In this document: positions 1-7,805 of the stretch, piece by piece | Position numbering within the stretch: position 1 is the stretch's first letter | How the letters are laid out: each line of letters opens with the position of its first letter | Notes under the pieces: model-generated | Database searches by the model: none | Told to the model about the DNA's origin: nothing | The model's input: only the letters and a program-made list of their open reading frames with translations | Program-made: the position numbers and the translations under genes | Assembly (NCBI GenBank): GCA_013140775.1 | Contig: JABFSA010000016.1 | Span: forward strand, 1 to 44,404 | Source of the DNA: Acidobacteriota bacterium | GTDB taxonomy: Bacteria; Acidobacteriota; Vicinamibacteria; Vicinamibacterales; UBA2999 | DNA length: 44,404 nucleotides | Direction: 5' to 3'

Positions 1-795
1 TTCATCGGCTTCCTCGACTACTTCACGGACCACGGCACGCAGAAGTACAACGGGTTGCTCCTGTCGTTCCAGCGCCGCCAGTCCAACGCGCTGAATTTGA
101 GCGCCAATTACACGCTGTCGAAGTGCAACGGGCATCCATCCGGCGGCGGTGGTACGGCGAACGCAGGAAGCGGCTACATGACGCCCGTGTCGCTGCTCAA
201 CCCTCCGGCTGACGCAGAGGAGCGGCTCGACCGTGACTACGGTCCGTGCGACACCGATCGGCGGCACATCGCGGCGTTGAGTGCCACCGTGCAGTCACCG
301 CAGTTCACAAGCACGATGGCGCGGATCCTTGCATCTGACTGGCGTCTGTCGGGAAGCTTCCGCGCTGCCTCCGGACGACCGTTCACGGTCACCACCGGTC
401 TGGACCGCGCGTTGACCGGGGCGCCCGGTGTGCAGCGGGCGAGTCAGGTGCTCGACGATCCGTACGGTGCGAAATCCTGGGACAACTGGCTGAACCCGGC
501 TGCGTTTGCGCAACCAGCGCTCGGCACGTTCGGATCATCGGGCCGCAACGCGTACGTAGGTAAGGGCAGCCGAGTCGTTGATCTGTCGCTCGTGCGGTCG
601 TTCCGTTTCGCGACCCACCGCATCGAGGCACGTCTCGAGGCGTTCAATGCGTTCAACTGGTTCCGGCCCGTGCAACAGGGAGGCACTGGCGTCGCCAACT
701 CACCCGTGACGAATCTCAGCAACGCAAACTTCGGCCGGTACCTCGCCGCTGACGAGCCTCGCATCATGCAGTTCGCGGTCAAGTACCAGTTTTAG
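1..795 (+). CDS. TonB-dependent receptor, C-terminal part (5' end outside window)
   Basis: The frame is open from base 1 and ends at the TAG at 793-795, leaving about 264 residues. They match the C-terminal barrel of Oar-like TonB-dependent receptors common in Acidobacteriota: a 'NYTLSKC' strand, an 'RRHIAALSA' segment, 'ASDWRLSGSFRAASGRPFTV', an 'RLEAFNAFNWFRP' strand, and a final strand ending in Phe (MQFAVKYQF), the usual recognition signal for outer-membrane insertion. The same landmarks recur in the four complete receptors in the window. It would sit in the outer membrane and import an unknown substrate using TonB energy. The plug and N-terminal regulatory-like domain must lie upstream. 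The amidohydrolase gene follows 28 bases later and may be co-transcribed. Confidence 0.9.
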   Translation, partial: FIGFLDYFTDHGTQKYNGLLLSFQRRQSNALNLSANYTLSKCNGHPSGGGGTANAGSGYMTPVSLLNPPADAEERLDRDYGPCDTDRRHIAALSATVQSPQFTSTMARILASDWRLSGSFRAASGRPFTVTTGLDRALTGAPGVQRASQVLDDPYGAKSWDNWLNPAAFAQPALGTFGSSGRNAYVGKGSRVVDLSLVRSFRFATHRIEARLEAFNAFNWFRPVQQGGTGVANSPVTNLSNANFGRYLAADEPRIMQFAVKYQF

Positions 796-823
796 CGGTG
801 CGGCGGTGCGATGGTGCGACGGA

Positions 824-2023
824 ATGACTAGACGACGATTGGGTGCACTTCTCCTGTGTCTCGCGATGCCGATGGCTGTCGTGGATGTAGCGGCGCAGGA
901 TTTGGTTGTCACCAACGCCCGCATCATCGTTGGCAACGGCAACGTGATCGAAGGCGGGGCCATCGTGGTCCGTGGTGGCCGCATCGTGTCGGTGGGCCAG
1001 GCAGCAACTCCTCCGGGCGTGCGAGTGGTCGATGCACGCGGCATGACGGCGATGCCGGGATTCATCGATGCGCATCGGCACATCATCAACGGGAATACCG
1101 AGCAGTGGTTCGCGAAAGAGGCCACGGTCCGGATGCAGGAGTTTCTCGAAGCGGGTTATACAACGCTGATGTCGGGAGGCGGTCCGGTGCCCGGCATCGT
1201 GCAACTCAAGACACGGATTGAGAAGGGCGAGCTCAAGGGGCCGAGAATCATCACGTCCGGGCGAGCTGATCCAGACCTCTTCAAGACCGAGGCCGAAGCA
1301 CGCGCCGGGGTGCAGAAGCTGGCGCAGGCCGGCGTGGAGATCATCAAGGCTCGTATCGATCCGCCGGCGGCTGCGCCGCAGGTGGCCATGCTGGCGGTCG
1401 TCACTGACGAAGCTCGAAAGCACAATCTCGATGTCATGGTGCACGCGGTCAGTCCCGCCGCCATGCTCGCGGCTGTCAAGGCCGGTGCGCGGAAGCTTGT
1501 ACATACGCCGCACAACGGATGGCTCACCGAGGCCGACGCTCGTATCGTGAAGGACGCCGGGATCGAAGTCCTTTCGACGATCGGCTTCGGCGTTCCCGTC
1601 TTTGGCGTGTTCAACAACGACAACGTGCCGACGTTTCGCGACGGCAAGCCGTGGCCGTCGGGCATCATCGACGGGCCGGACGGCCGAGGCAGAGAGGCGG
1701 GCGAGAAGGCCGTGAACGGACGCACGCTGTGGGATGCCGGTGTGACCTATGGGTTCGGCACCGACACTGGGTATCTCCCCAAAGCCGGCCTCGCACACGA
1801 GCTGCGAGCGCTCAATCTCATGTTTTCTCCGCAGGACATCGTGAAGCTCATGGGACCCAACACGGCGGCCTTTATCGAGAAGAGCGCCGACCTCGGGACC
1901 CTCGAGGCGGGAAAGCTGGCCGACATCGTGCTGCTCGACGGCAATCCGCTCGACGGCTATTGGAACCTGTTGAACGCCAGGGTCGTCATCAAGGGCGGCG
2001 ACGTCGTGGTCGATAAGCGGTGA
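824..2023 (+). CDS. exported metal-dependent amidohydrolase
   Basis: A 399-residue member of the amidohydrolase superfamily (imidazolonepropionase/dihydroorotase-like). I chose the ATG at 824 because it begins a clear signal peptide (MTRRR, then a hydrophobic stretch, cleavage near VAAQ at 25); a GTG at 806 would spoil it. Visible landmarks are the N-terminal beta-sandwich (residues 27-75), the H84-x-H86 metal motif in GFIDAHRH, a Lys in 'EIIKARID' that could bridge two metals, His residues in 'VMVHAVSP' and 'KLVHTPHNG', and the late Asp in 'YGFGTDTGY'. The C-terminus returns to the sandwich ('GTLEAGKLADIVLLDGNPL'). Hydrolysis of a cyclic amide or ester outside the cytoplasm is likely; the substrate is unknown. 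It follows a receptor gene and converges on the gene at 2032. Confidence 0.9.
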   Translation: MTRRRLGALLLCLAMPMAVVDVAAQDLVVTNARIIVGNGNVIEGGAIVVRGGRIVSVGQAATPPGVRVVDARGMTAMPGFIDAHRHIINGNTEQWFAKEATVRMQEFLEAGYTTLMSGGGPVPGIVQLKTRIEKGELKGPRIITSGRADPDLFKTEAEARAGVQKLAQAGVEIIKARIDPPAAAPQVAMLAVVTDEARKHNLDVMVHAVSPAAMLAAVKAGARKLVHTPHNGWLTEADARIVKDAGIEVLSTIGFGVPVFGVFNNDNVPTFRDGKPWPSGIIDGPDGRGREAGEKAVNGRTLWDAGVTYGFGTDTGYLPKAGLAHELRALNLMFSPQDIVKLMGPNTAAFIEKSADLGTLEAGKLADIVLLDGNPLDGYWNLLNARVVIKGGDVVVDKR

Positions 2024-2031
2024 GGTGCCTG

Positions 2032-2601
2032 CTACTCGACGATGGTCAGCTGCGAGCTCGAGAAGGAGAACGGCTGGAAGATCGTGGTGCGCCCGAACGC
2101 ATCCTTTGCGCTGACTGTGTATAGCAGCATGCTCGTTGGCGCGTCGGGGGGGACGTCCCAGCGGCCGGTCCATAACTCGACCAGCGGGCGCAGGTAGCCG
2201 CTCGGCGGCGTCGCATTCGGTCCCGCTGCACCGCGGTAGCGCATGGATACGTCGGTCGTCTTGCCGCCGTACACGATGTGCACGGTCAGCTCGGCGGTGT
2301 GTTCCACTTCGCCTGTGCCGCCATCGAACGCCGTCATGCGGAATCCGACCGGCTCACCGCGCTTGAACCGATTCATCGTCAGGCAGTTCATCGGATGGCC
2401 GCGCGGCTGAAATGATGCGATGTCGCCCCAGATGATCAGTTTCCCCGTGCCGTGGCCCGGTTGCCTGGGCATCGGCGCCTGCGGCGTCGCGTTCCCGCGG
2501 CCGCCGGCAGGCTGCTGGGCGGCGAGACTCGCGATTCCCGCAAGAACCAGCACCGCCAGGACTGCTGCGGCGACCGAAAAACGGCGGGCGGATGTGGTCA
2601 T
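2032..2601 (-). CDS. secreted protein of unknown function
   Basis: A 189-residue protein with a signal peptide (basic MTTSARR, hydrophobic core, cleavage near SLAAQ). I do not recognise the family. The mature part starts with a Gly/Pro/Gln-rich linker and continues with strand-rich sequence: 'KLIIWGDIASF', 'GEPVGFRMTAFDG', 'AELTVHIVYGG', 'LLYTVSAKDAFGRTT'. This looks like an immunoglobulin-like beta-sandwich that might bind a partner or ligand. The start codon shares one base with the stop of the upstream gene (TAATG, around 2601), so the two are probably translationally coupled and may act together. It converges on the amidohydrolase gene with an 8-base gap. Confidence 0.75.
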   Translation of the reverse strand: MTTSARRFSVAAAVLAVLVLAGIASLAAQQPAGGRGNATPQAPMPRQPGHGTGKLIIWGDIASFQPRGHPMNCLTMNRFKRGEPVGFRMTAFDGGTGEVEHTAELTVHIVYGGKTTDVSMRYRGAAGPNATPPSGYLRPLVELWTGRWDVPPDAPTSMLLYTVSAKDAFGRTTIFQPFSFSSSQLTIVE

Positions 2602-3353
2602 TACTGCCCCCTGAGAGCAGGTCCGGAAATATACGGCAGGTCCTGGTTGTTTTCGCTGCAGATGTATTCCATCAACTCGCCTTCCGGCATCAGGTTCGCC
2701 TCGGTCCGAAGGGTGAACGGCCTCGAGTAGGCGCCGGGATCGTCGATCGCGATCTCGATCGCCAGCGTCCCACGATTCGTCCGGGTGTACCGCTCAATGG
2801 TGTGCAACTGCTCGCTGTGCGGATGCCCCTGGTTGTCGAACCATGTCTTGTCATTGAAGCCGACGGTATCCACCACGAGCGTGTCCTTCTCCCACCACCC
2901 GATCGAATGGCCATGCCAGTCGTGCACGATCTCATCGGCCGGCGGATGCTTGCGTCCATCGATGAACACCTGCCGGAACTCGTGCATCGCCTCGTAGAGC
3001 ATGAATACATGCGTGGGGGTGGTGACGATGCGGAAGGGATACGGCGTGGAGCGGGGCGGCGCGTTCGCCGGGAGGCAGTTCGCCTGCGGATCGTCCACGC
3101 TGCGATGCGCCTCCATGATCGTCTTCGCTTCAGGCAGCAGCGGCATCGTCTCACCTTTGGGCAGGAGGGTCGCGACGTTGCCGGTACCACCGCGGCGCAG
3201 CCAGACGCCGGCGAGATCGGGAGTGCCATCGCTCTGGCGAGGCACCGGACCATCGACCTTGGGGGCGGTGATGCTGCCTCCCAATCTCGCCTGGGCGGCG
3301 GCCGAGACGATTCCTGCAAGCACGGCGACGGCGACGATCAATGCGGTCCTCAT
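2601..3353 (-). CDS. family A secreted protein (uncharacterised)
   Basis: A 250-residue member of the secreted family found seven times in this window. The start at 3353 begins a signal peptide (MRTALIVAVAVLAG, cleavage near AAAQ); the frame stays open upstream, but that part lacks protein character. Family landmarks in order: 'DLAGVW'; a Cys in 'NCLPANAPPR'; 'IDGRKHPPAD'; the core 'GHSIGWWEKDTLVVDT'; 'HSEQLHTIERYTR'; 'DDPGAYSRPF'; and a second Cys in 'EYICSENNQ'. The two conserved Cys may form a disulfide. No catalytic function is known to me. It is coupled to the gene at 2032 and divergent from the receptor at 3557, so the three may form one uptake/processing locus. Confidence 0.85.
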   Translation of the reverse strand: MRTALIVAVAVLAGIVSAAAQARLGGSITAPKVDGPVPRQSDGTPDLAGVWLRRGGTGNVATLLPKGETMPLLPEAKTIMEAHRSVDDPQANCLPANAPPRSTPYPFRIVTTPTHVFMLYEAMHEFRQVFIDGRKHPPADEIVHDWHGHSIGWWEKDTLVVDTVGFNDKTWFDNQGHPHSEQLHTIERYTRTNRGTLAIEIAIDDPGAYSRPFTLRTEANLMPEGELMEYICSENNQDLPYISGPALRGQ

Positions 3354-3413
3354 CGGTGCACGTCCTTTCGTGTCGAGGCAAACAGCGGTGGCCGTCGGTG
3401 GCGGTGAGGTGGC

Positions 3414-3442
3414 TTTGTAACAGAATCGCCGAGCTTCTTCAA
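3414..3442 (-). promoter_or_regulatory. candidate sigma70 promoter for the 3353-2032 gene pair
   Basis: Read on the minus strand, TTGAAG (3442-3437) and TACAAA (3419-3414) are separated by 17 bases, with the gene start about 60 bases downstream. Each box matches four of six consensus bases, so this is plausible but unproven. Confidence 0.4.
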
Positions 3443-3460
3443 TAAATCTCGCATCACTCC

Positions 3461-3489
3461 TTGACAGGGTAGGGTCCGTGGGATATATG
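3461..3489 (+). promoter_or_regulatory. near-consensus sigma70 promoter for the receptor gene
   Basis: A perfect TTGACA (3461-3466) lies 17 bases before TATATG (3484-3489). Transcription would start near 3496 and give a leader of about 60 bases, ending in a strong ribosome binding site (AAGGAGG at 3541-3547) 9 bases before the ATG at 3557. Confidence 0.7.
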
Positions 3490-3556
3490 AGCACCGCACT
3501 TCGACCTCTGCGGCGCCGTCCACTGATTTACCAGACCTCCAAGGAGGGCAGCTGTG

Positions 3557-6505
3557 ATGAAGATCGGACGCCTGACGTGTTTGACGATCGTGGGTGTGCT
3601 CCTCGCGTTCGTGTCGTCTGCGTACGCGCAGGAGTCTACGTTGAGCGGCACGGTGCGGGACAACACAGGCGGTGTGCTGCCTGGCGTGACCGTCACGGCG
3701 ACCAGTGAAGCGCAGGGGACCACGTATGAGACGGTGACGGACGAGCAGGGCCTGTATCGCCTGCAGGTGCGCGCCGGCGCGTATCGGATCTCCGCAGCGC
3801 TGACCGGCTTCACGACAGTCATCCGGCCCGGAGTCGAGCTGCTGCTTGGCCGCCAGGCGATGCTGAACCTCGACCTGGGCGTGTCGGGCGTGCAGGAAAC
3901 GGTGACGGTCACCGGCGAAGCACCGCTCATCGACACGACGACCTCGAACATCGCCGGCAACATCGACCCTCGCCAGATGCAGGACCTGCCGATCAACGGC
4001 CGCAACTGGATGGACCTGACCATGCTGGCTCCCGGCAGCCGTTCGAACTCGGCCGCGGAGATCCCGCAGAACCGCCAGGGCATGTTCCAGATCAACGTGG
4101 ATGGCCAGCAGGTGACGTTCACCCTCTGCTGCTTCGAGAACCAGCCGCGCTACAGCCGCGACGCGATCGCGGAGTTCGAGCTGACCACGAACCGATTCGA
4201 CGCGACCAAGGGCCGCACGTCCGGCATGATGGTGAACGCCATTACCAAGTCGGGCACGAACACGCCCTCCGGAACGTTCTCGGGGTACTTCCGCAACGAC
4301 GCCTTCAACGCCAAGGACTTCATTCAGGATCGCGTGATTCCGTACTCCGATCAGCAGTACAGCGGTACGTTCGGTGGCCCGATCATCCGCGACCGGGTGC
4401 ACTTCTTCGTCAACGGCGAGTGGGAGCGCGAGCCGAGCACCGTCACGTTCAACAGCCCGTATCCCGCCTTCAACATCGACCTCACCCAGCCGCGCAAGGA
4501 GCAGAAGTGGGGTCCGAAAGTCGATTGGCAGTTCACGCCGCAGGCGCGACTGATGTCGCGCTATACGAGGTACCAGAACGTCATTCCGTATCTGTCTACG
4601 GGCGGCGCGACCAACCATCCGTCAACCGCGCAGCAGACCCAGCGGATCGCCAACCAGTCCTTCACCGAGTTCAACCAGGTCCTGAGCTCGCGAACGCTGA
4701 ACTCGGTCAAGTTCGGCACCGCCTACATGCGATACCTGCTCGAGCCGTATGCAGGCTGGGGCACGACCGGCAATCGCCGCGCGCCCGGTACCGCGACGAT
4801 CTACCGCGACGTCTTTGGCGGCGAGGAGATAGACGGCGGCGCGGTGCGGATCACGTTCTCGGGCTACACGATGGGCAACAACAACAACCCGCAAAGCTCC
4901 GGTGAGCGGGTGTACAACCTGCGCGACGACTTCTCGACGTCGTACAACCTTGGTGGCCGCCACGACATCAAGACGGGCGTCGAGTACATCCGCTACACGA
5001 TGGACACGGCGTGGTGCAACGGGTGCAACGGCACGATTCGGATCAACGCGCGTCCCCCGGCAAACATCGAACAGCTGATTCCGGTGTGGGACGATGCATC
5101 GACCTGGAATCTCAACGCGCTCTCCCCGCTCATCGTCGATTACACGATGGCGATCGGCGACTTTGCGTGGGCCATCAACCGCAACATCTGGGCCGGTTGG
5201 TACCAGGATGACTGGTCGGTCAGTGATCGCCTGACGCTCAACCTCGGCGTCCGCTACGACGTCGATTTCGGCGGGATGGGCGAGAAGATCGTGTTCGAAC
5301 CGTGGCTCACCGGCCGCAGGCCCACCGATTCCAACAACGTCGCCCCGCGGACCGGTTTCGCGTACTCGCTCAGCGACCGTTCGGTCATCCGCGGCGGCTA
5401 CGGCCTGTTCTTCACGCAGCTCGAGGCCGATGCGGCGCACAAGTCGCAGCTGCAACTCGAGCACTCGCCGCTGACCATCCTGAACGATGGACGGCCCGAC
5501 TTCGCAACGAATCCGTTCAATGGTCCGGCGCCCAGCTACGAGTCGGTTCTGGCCAGGCTCTGCGATATCAACGGTAACCGGCCAGGTTGCATCGCGCGCT
5601 CGGTCCTCAACGAAATTCCGTTCGGCGATCACCAGACGCAGTACAGCCACATGGCGTCGATCGGTCTGCAGCACCAGTTGGGTGCGCAGATGGCGATCGA
5701 GTCGAACTACGTGTTCACCGGCGGACGCAAAGAGGAATACGGGCCCAACATCAACCTGACGTATGACCCGGTGACGGGCACCAATTATCCGTTTCAGACC
5801 ATCGCCCGGCGGCCCTTCCCGGACTGGGGCGTCATCCGCGCGAAGATCATGGGGCGCCGGTCCAACTATCACGGATGGGAGAGCAGCTTCACCAAACGGT
5901 TCTCGGATCGGTGGCAGGCAAACGCCTCGTATGCGCTCGCGTGGTTCCGCGACGATGACGGACCGCCGGTGAATGTCGAGCTGGTGCGAGGCGCCGACGT
6001 CCCGACGATCCTGCATCCTCTCGGGTTCCCCGTCGCGCCCGATCTCGCGGGAGAGTACACGCTGGCGGCAACCGACCAGCGGCACCGCTCAACGTTCAAT
6101 GCGATCTGGGACCTCGGCAGGGGCTTTCAACTGAGCGGCCTGTACTTCTTCGGGTCGGGCGAGCGTTTCAGCACCAGCTGGGGCGGTGACCTTCGGAACC
6201 TCGGATCGACGACGACGTCTTCGTCGAGCAACGGGCGGCTGCGGCCCGATGGTGTGGTGGTACCGCGCAACGACCTGAGCGGCAAGCCAATCCACCGCGT
6301 TGACTTGCGGCTCACCAAGCGCCAGCGTATCGTCGGCCGTTCGACCATTGATGGGATGCTCGAGGTGTTCAACCTCTTCAATCACGAGAACTACGGCTCC
6401 TATACGACGCAGCAGAGCAGCGCGGCCTACGGAACCCCCGCGTTCAATAACAACGTCGCATACCAGCCGCGGATCGTGCAGCTGGGATTCCGATTCGCGT
6501 TCTAA
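3557..6505 (+). CDS. TonB-dependent receptor (Oar-like)
   Basis: A 982-residue outer-membrane receptor. The ATG at 3557 is preferred to the GTG at 3554 because AAGGAGG at 3541-3547 is spaced best for it. Order of parts: signal peptide (cleavage near AYAQ, residue 24); carboxypeptidase-regulatory-like beta-sandwich ('LSGTVRDNTGGVLPGVTVTA'); linker 'ETVTVTGEAPLIDTTT'; plug with 'LPINGRNWMDLTMLAPG' and 'ITKSGTN'; then the barrel, ending in 'VQLGFRFAF' with terminal Phe. It is the most divergent complete receptor here: it has the shorter VTVTGEAP-type linker and two Cys pairs ('TLCCF', 'WCNGCNG') absent from the others. The substrate is unknown. It diverges from a family A gene, as receptors elsewhere in the window pair with that family. 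Confidence 0.93.
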   Translation: MKIGRLTCLTIVGVLLAFVSSAYAQESTLSGTVRDNTGGVLPGVTVTATSEAQGTTYETVTDEQGLYRLQVRAGAYRISAALTGFTTVIRPGVELLLGRQAMLNLDLGVSGVQETVTVTGEAPLIDTTTSNIAGNIDPRQMQDLPINGRNWMDLTMLAPGSRSNSAAEIPQNRQGMFQINVDGQQVTFTLCCFENQPRYSRDAIAEFELTTNRFDATKGRTSGMMVNAITKSGTNTPSGTFSGYFRNDAFNAKDFIQDRVIPYSDQQYSGTFGGPIIRDRVHFFVNGEWEREPSTVTFNSPYPAFNIDLTQPRKEQKWGPKVDWQFTPQARLMSRYTRYQNVIPYLSTGGATNHPSTAQQTQRIANQSFTEFNQVLSSRTLNSVKFGTAYMRYLLEPYAGWGTTGNRRAPGTATIYRDVFGGEEIDGGAVRITFSGYTMGNNNNPQSSGERVYNLRDDFSTSYNLGGRHDIKTGVEYIRYTMDTAWCNGCNGTIRINARPPANIEQLIPVWDDASTWNLNALSPLIVDYTMAIGDFAWAINRNIWAGWYQDDWSVSDRLTLNLGVRYDVDFGGMGEKIVFEPWLTGRRPTDSNNVAPRTGFAYSLSDRSVIRGGYGLFFTQLEADAAHKSQLQLEHSPLTILNDGRPDFATNPFNGPAPSYESVLARLCDINGNRPGCIARSVLNEIPFGDHQTQYSHMASIGLQHQLGAQMAIESNYVFTGGRKEEYGPNINLTYDPVTGTNYPFQTIARRPFPDWGVIRAKIMGRRSNYHGWESSFTKRFSDRWQANASYALAWFRDDDGPPVNVELVRGADVPTILHPLGFPVAPDLAGEYTLAATDQRHRSTFNAIWDLGRGFQLSGLYFFGSGERFSTSWGGDLRNLGSTTTSSSSNGRLRPDGVVVPRNDLSGKPIHRVDLRLTKRQRIVGRSTIDGMLEVFNLFNHENYGSYTTQQSSAAYGTPAFNNNVAYQPRIVQLGFRFAF

Positions 6506-6555
6506 GACCTCCTGCCCCTCGCAGCGTCTGCGCGGGAGACCACGCCGAAGGATGG

Positions 6556-6577
6556 CGGCACGACGTTCGTCGTGCCG
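6556..6577. terminator. strong hairpin after the receptor gene
   Basis: CGGCACGAC and GTCGTGCCG form a perfect 9-base-pair stem around a GTTC loop, 50 bases after the receptor stop. No T-run follows, so it is not a textbook intrinsic terminator. It may mark a Rho-dependent end, stabilise the mRNA 3' end, or insulate the ars operon. Confidence 0.4.
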
Positions 6578-6611
6578 TCGCCTGCGATCACATTCCTCAG
6601 AATCGAACCTC

Positions 6612-6640
6612 CTGTCAGGCCGTTGTCATGAGCGTATGAT
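6612..6640 (+). promoter_or_regulatory. promoter of the ars operon
   Basis: CTGTCA (6612-6617) and TATGAT (6635-6640) are separated by 17 bases. The start of transcription would fall near 6647, inside the palindrome at 6643-6658, and leave a leader of only about 14 bases before the arsR ATG. Confidence 0.6.
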
Positions 6641-6642
6641 AA

Positions 6643-6658
6643 ATTCGCCAAGGCGAAT
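6643..6658. promoter_or_regulatory. palindromic operator, probably for ArsR
   Basis: ATTCGCC-AA-GGCGAAT is a perfect 7-base inverted repeat with a 2-base spacer. It sits just after the -10 box and ends two bases before the arsR start codon. A bound ArsR dimer here would block transcription initiation, the classic arrangement for this repressor family. The only Shine-Dalgarno-like bases (AAGGCG, 6650-6655) lie inside the operator. Confidence 0.65.
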
Positions 6659-6660
6659 AT

Positions 6661-7086
6661 ATGAAACGGTCGAAAACCTCGAAGTCGCTGGCGGCGGTTG
6701 ACGAACTCGAGAACGTCTTCAAGGCACTGGCGGACAAGACGCGCCTGAGGATCCTGGCGCTCCTCGGCAACAACGAAGTGTGCGTCTGCCACATTCACGA
6801 CAGCCTTGGAATCCCTCAGTCAACTGTCTCCCGTCATCTCGCGTACCTGCGTAAGAGCGGTCTCGTTGCGGCTCGCCGTGACGGTGTGTGGATGCACTAC
6901 GTGCTGTCGGCCTCGCTGAGTCCTGCGATTCAAGGCGTCATCGCTGCTGCAGTAGACGCGCTGCAGCAACTGCCCGCGACGTCTCAGGACCGAAAGCAGT
7001 TTCAGCGCTCGTTTGGCCAGCTCTACGTGCTCGGTACTCCAGCCGGCGGTACGTGCTGTGCCCCTCGGGCGCAGGAGTCGCAGTGA
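6661..7086 (+). CDS. arsR: ArsR-family arsenic-responsive repressor
   Basis: A 141-residue winged-helix repressor of the ArsR/SmtB family. 'VFKALADKTRLRILALL' opens the domain. 'EVCVCHIHDSLGIPQSTVSRHLAYLRKSGLV' contains both the metalloid site (C41, C43, the equivalent of ELCVC in classical ArsR) and the recognition helix; 'ARRDGVWMHYVL' is the wing. A second vicinal Cys pair (C132-C133, in GGTCCAP) lies in the C-terminal tail. Arsenite or antimonite binding should release the protein from the palindrome just upstream. The stop overlaps the channel gene start by 4 bases (GTGA), so arsR, channel and arsC form one coupled operon. Confidence 0.93.
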   Translation: MKRSKTSKSLAAVDELENVFKALADKTRLRILALLGNNEVCVCHIHDSLGIPQSTVSRHLAYLRKSGLVAARRDGVWMHYVLSASLSPAIQGVIAAAVDALQQLPATSQDRKQFQRSFGQLYVLGTPAGGTCCAPRAQESQ

Positions 7087-7805
7087 GGAGCGAACCCGCG
7101 GATGCGCCTCGACGACTCGCCGCCGAGGCGATCGGCACCGCGATGCTGCTGACCGCCGTTGTCGGCTCCGGCATCATGGCCGACCGGCTGTCTGGCGGAA
7201 ACGAAGCGCTGGCTCTCCTGGCCAATACGATCGCGACAGCCGCCGCGCTCGTGGCGTTGATTCTGACGTTTGGCCCGATCTCGGGTGGCCATTTCAATCC
7301 CGTGGTCTCTCTCACTGATGCCTCACAAGGTGGACTCCGTTGGCGAGACGTTCCGGGCTACGTCGTGGCACAACTGACAGGCGCCGTGATTGGCGTGTGG
7401 GTGGCACACGCGATGTTCGGGGAGCCCCTGTTCATGGTGTCGCTGCACGCGCGGAGTGGACCCGCGCAGTTGCTGAGCGAGTTCGTGGCCACCTTCGGGC
7501 TGCTCTCGGTGATCTGGGGATGTTCCCGACGCCGGTCAGGTGACGTTCCCTTCGCTGTCGCTGCATACATCGCCGCGGCGTACTGGTTTACGGCATCAAC
7601 ATCGTTTGCGAACCCGGCCGTCACGATTGCCCGTGCGCTGACCGACACGTTCGCCGGCATTCGTCCAGCAGACGTGCCCGGATTCATCCTCGCCCAGCTT
7701 CTGGGCGCCGCGGCTGCGACGGTCCTGTTTCGATGGCTCGTCCCGTCACTACCTCGGTCCACTGATCACGTCGTCTCGAGTCAGTCTGAGCTGTCTGTAT
7801 CGTGA
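7083..7805 (+). CDS. aqpS: MIP-family aquaglyceroporin, likely arsenite channel (AqpS-like)
   Basis: A 240-residue membrane channel of the major intrinsic protein family. The GTG at 7083 overlaps the arsR stop (GTGA) and starts just before the first membrane helix, so it is chosen over upstream in-frame codons. Six hydrophobic segments are visible. The two pore motifs are 'GGHFNPV' (NPV in place of canonical NPA) and 'SFANPAVT'. Between arsR and arsC, the known parallel is Sinorhizobium meliloti AqpS, where arsenate is reduced and the arsenite leaves passively through the channel. No ArsB or ACR3 pump lies nearby. The name rests on context and family; a general glycerol or water channel cannot be excluded from sequence alone. 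Confidence 0.88.
   Translation: MRSEPADAPRRLAAEAIGTAMLLTAVVGSGIMADRLSGGNEALALLANTIATAAALVALILTFGPISGGHFNPVVSLTDASQGGLRWRDVPGYVVAQLTGAVIGVWVAHAMFGEPLFMVSLHARSGPAQLLSEFVATFGLLSVIWGCSRRRSGDVPFAVAAYIAAAYWFTASTSFANPAVTIARALTDTFAGIRPADVPGFILAQLLGAAAATVLFRWLVPSLPRSTDHVVSSQSELSVS

Noticed and set aside
779..2173. Long open frame on the minus strand (464 codons) opposite the amidohydrolase
   Set aside because: The plus-strand frame has a signal peptide and the complete amidohydrolase motif set; the reverse frame is Arg/His-rich with no domain, as expected in GC-rich DNA.
4622..6085. Long reverse frame (487 codons) opposite a receptor gene
   Set aside because: It mirrors the receptor in the complementary frame and has low-complexity charged composition without a recognisable domain.
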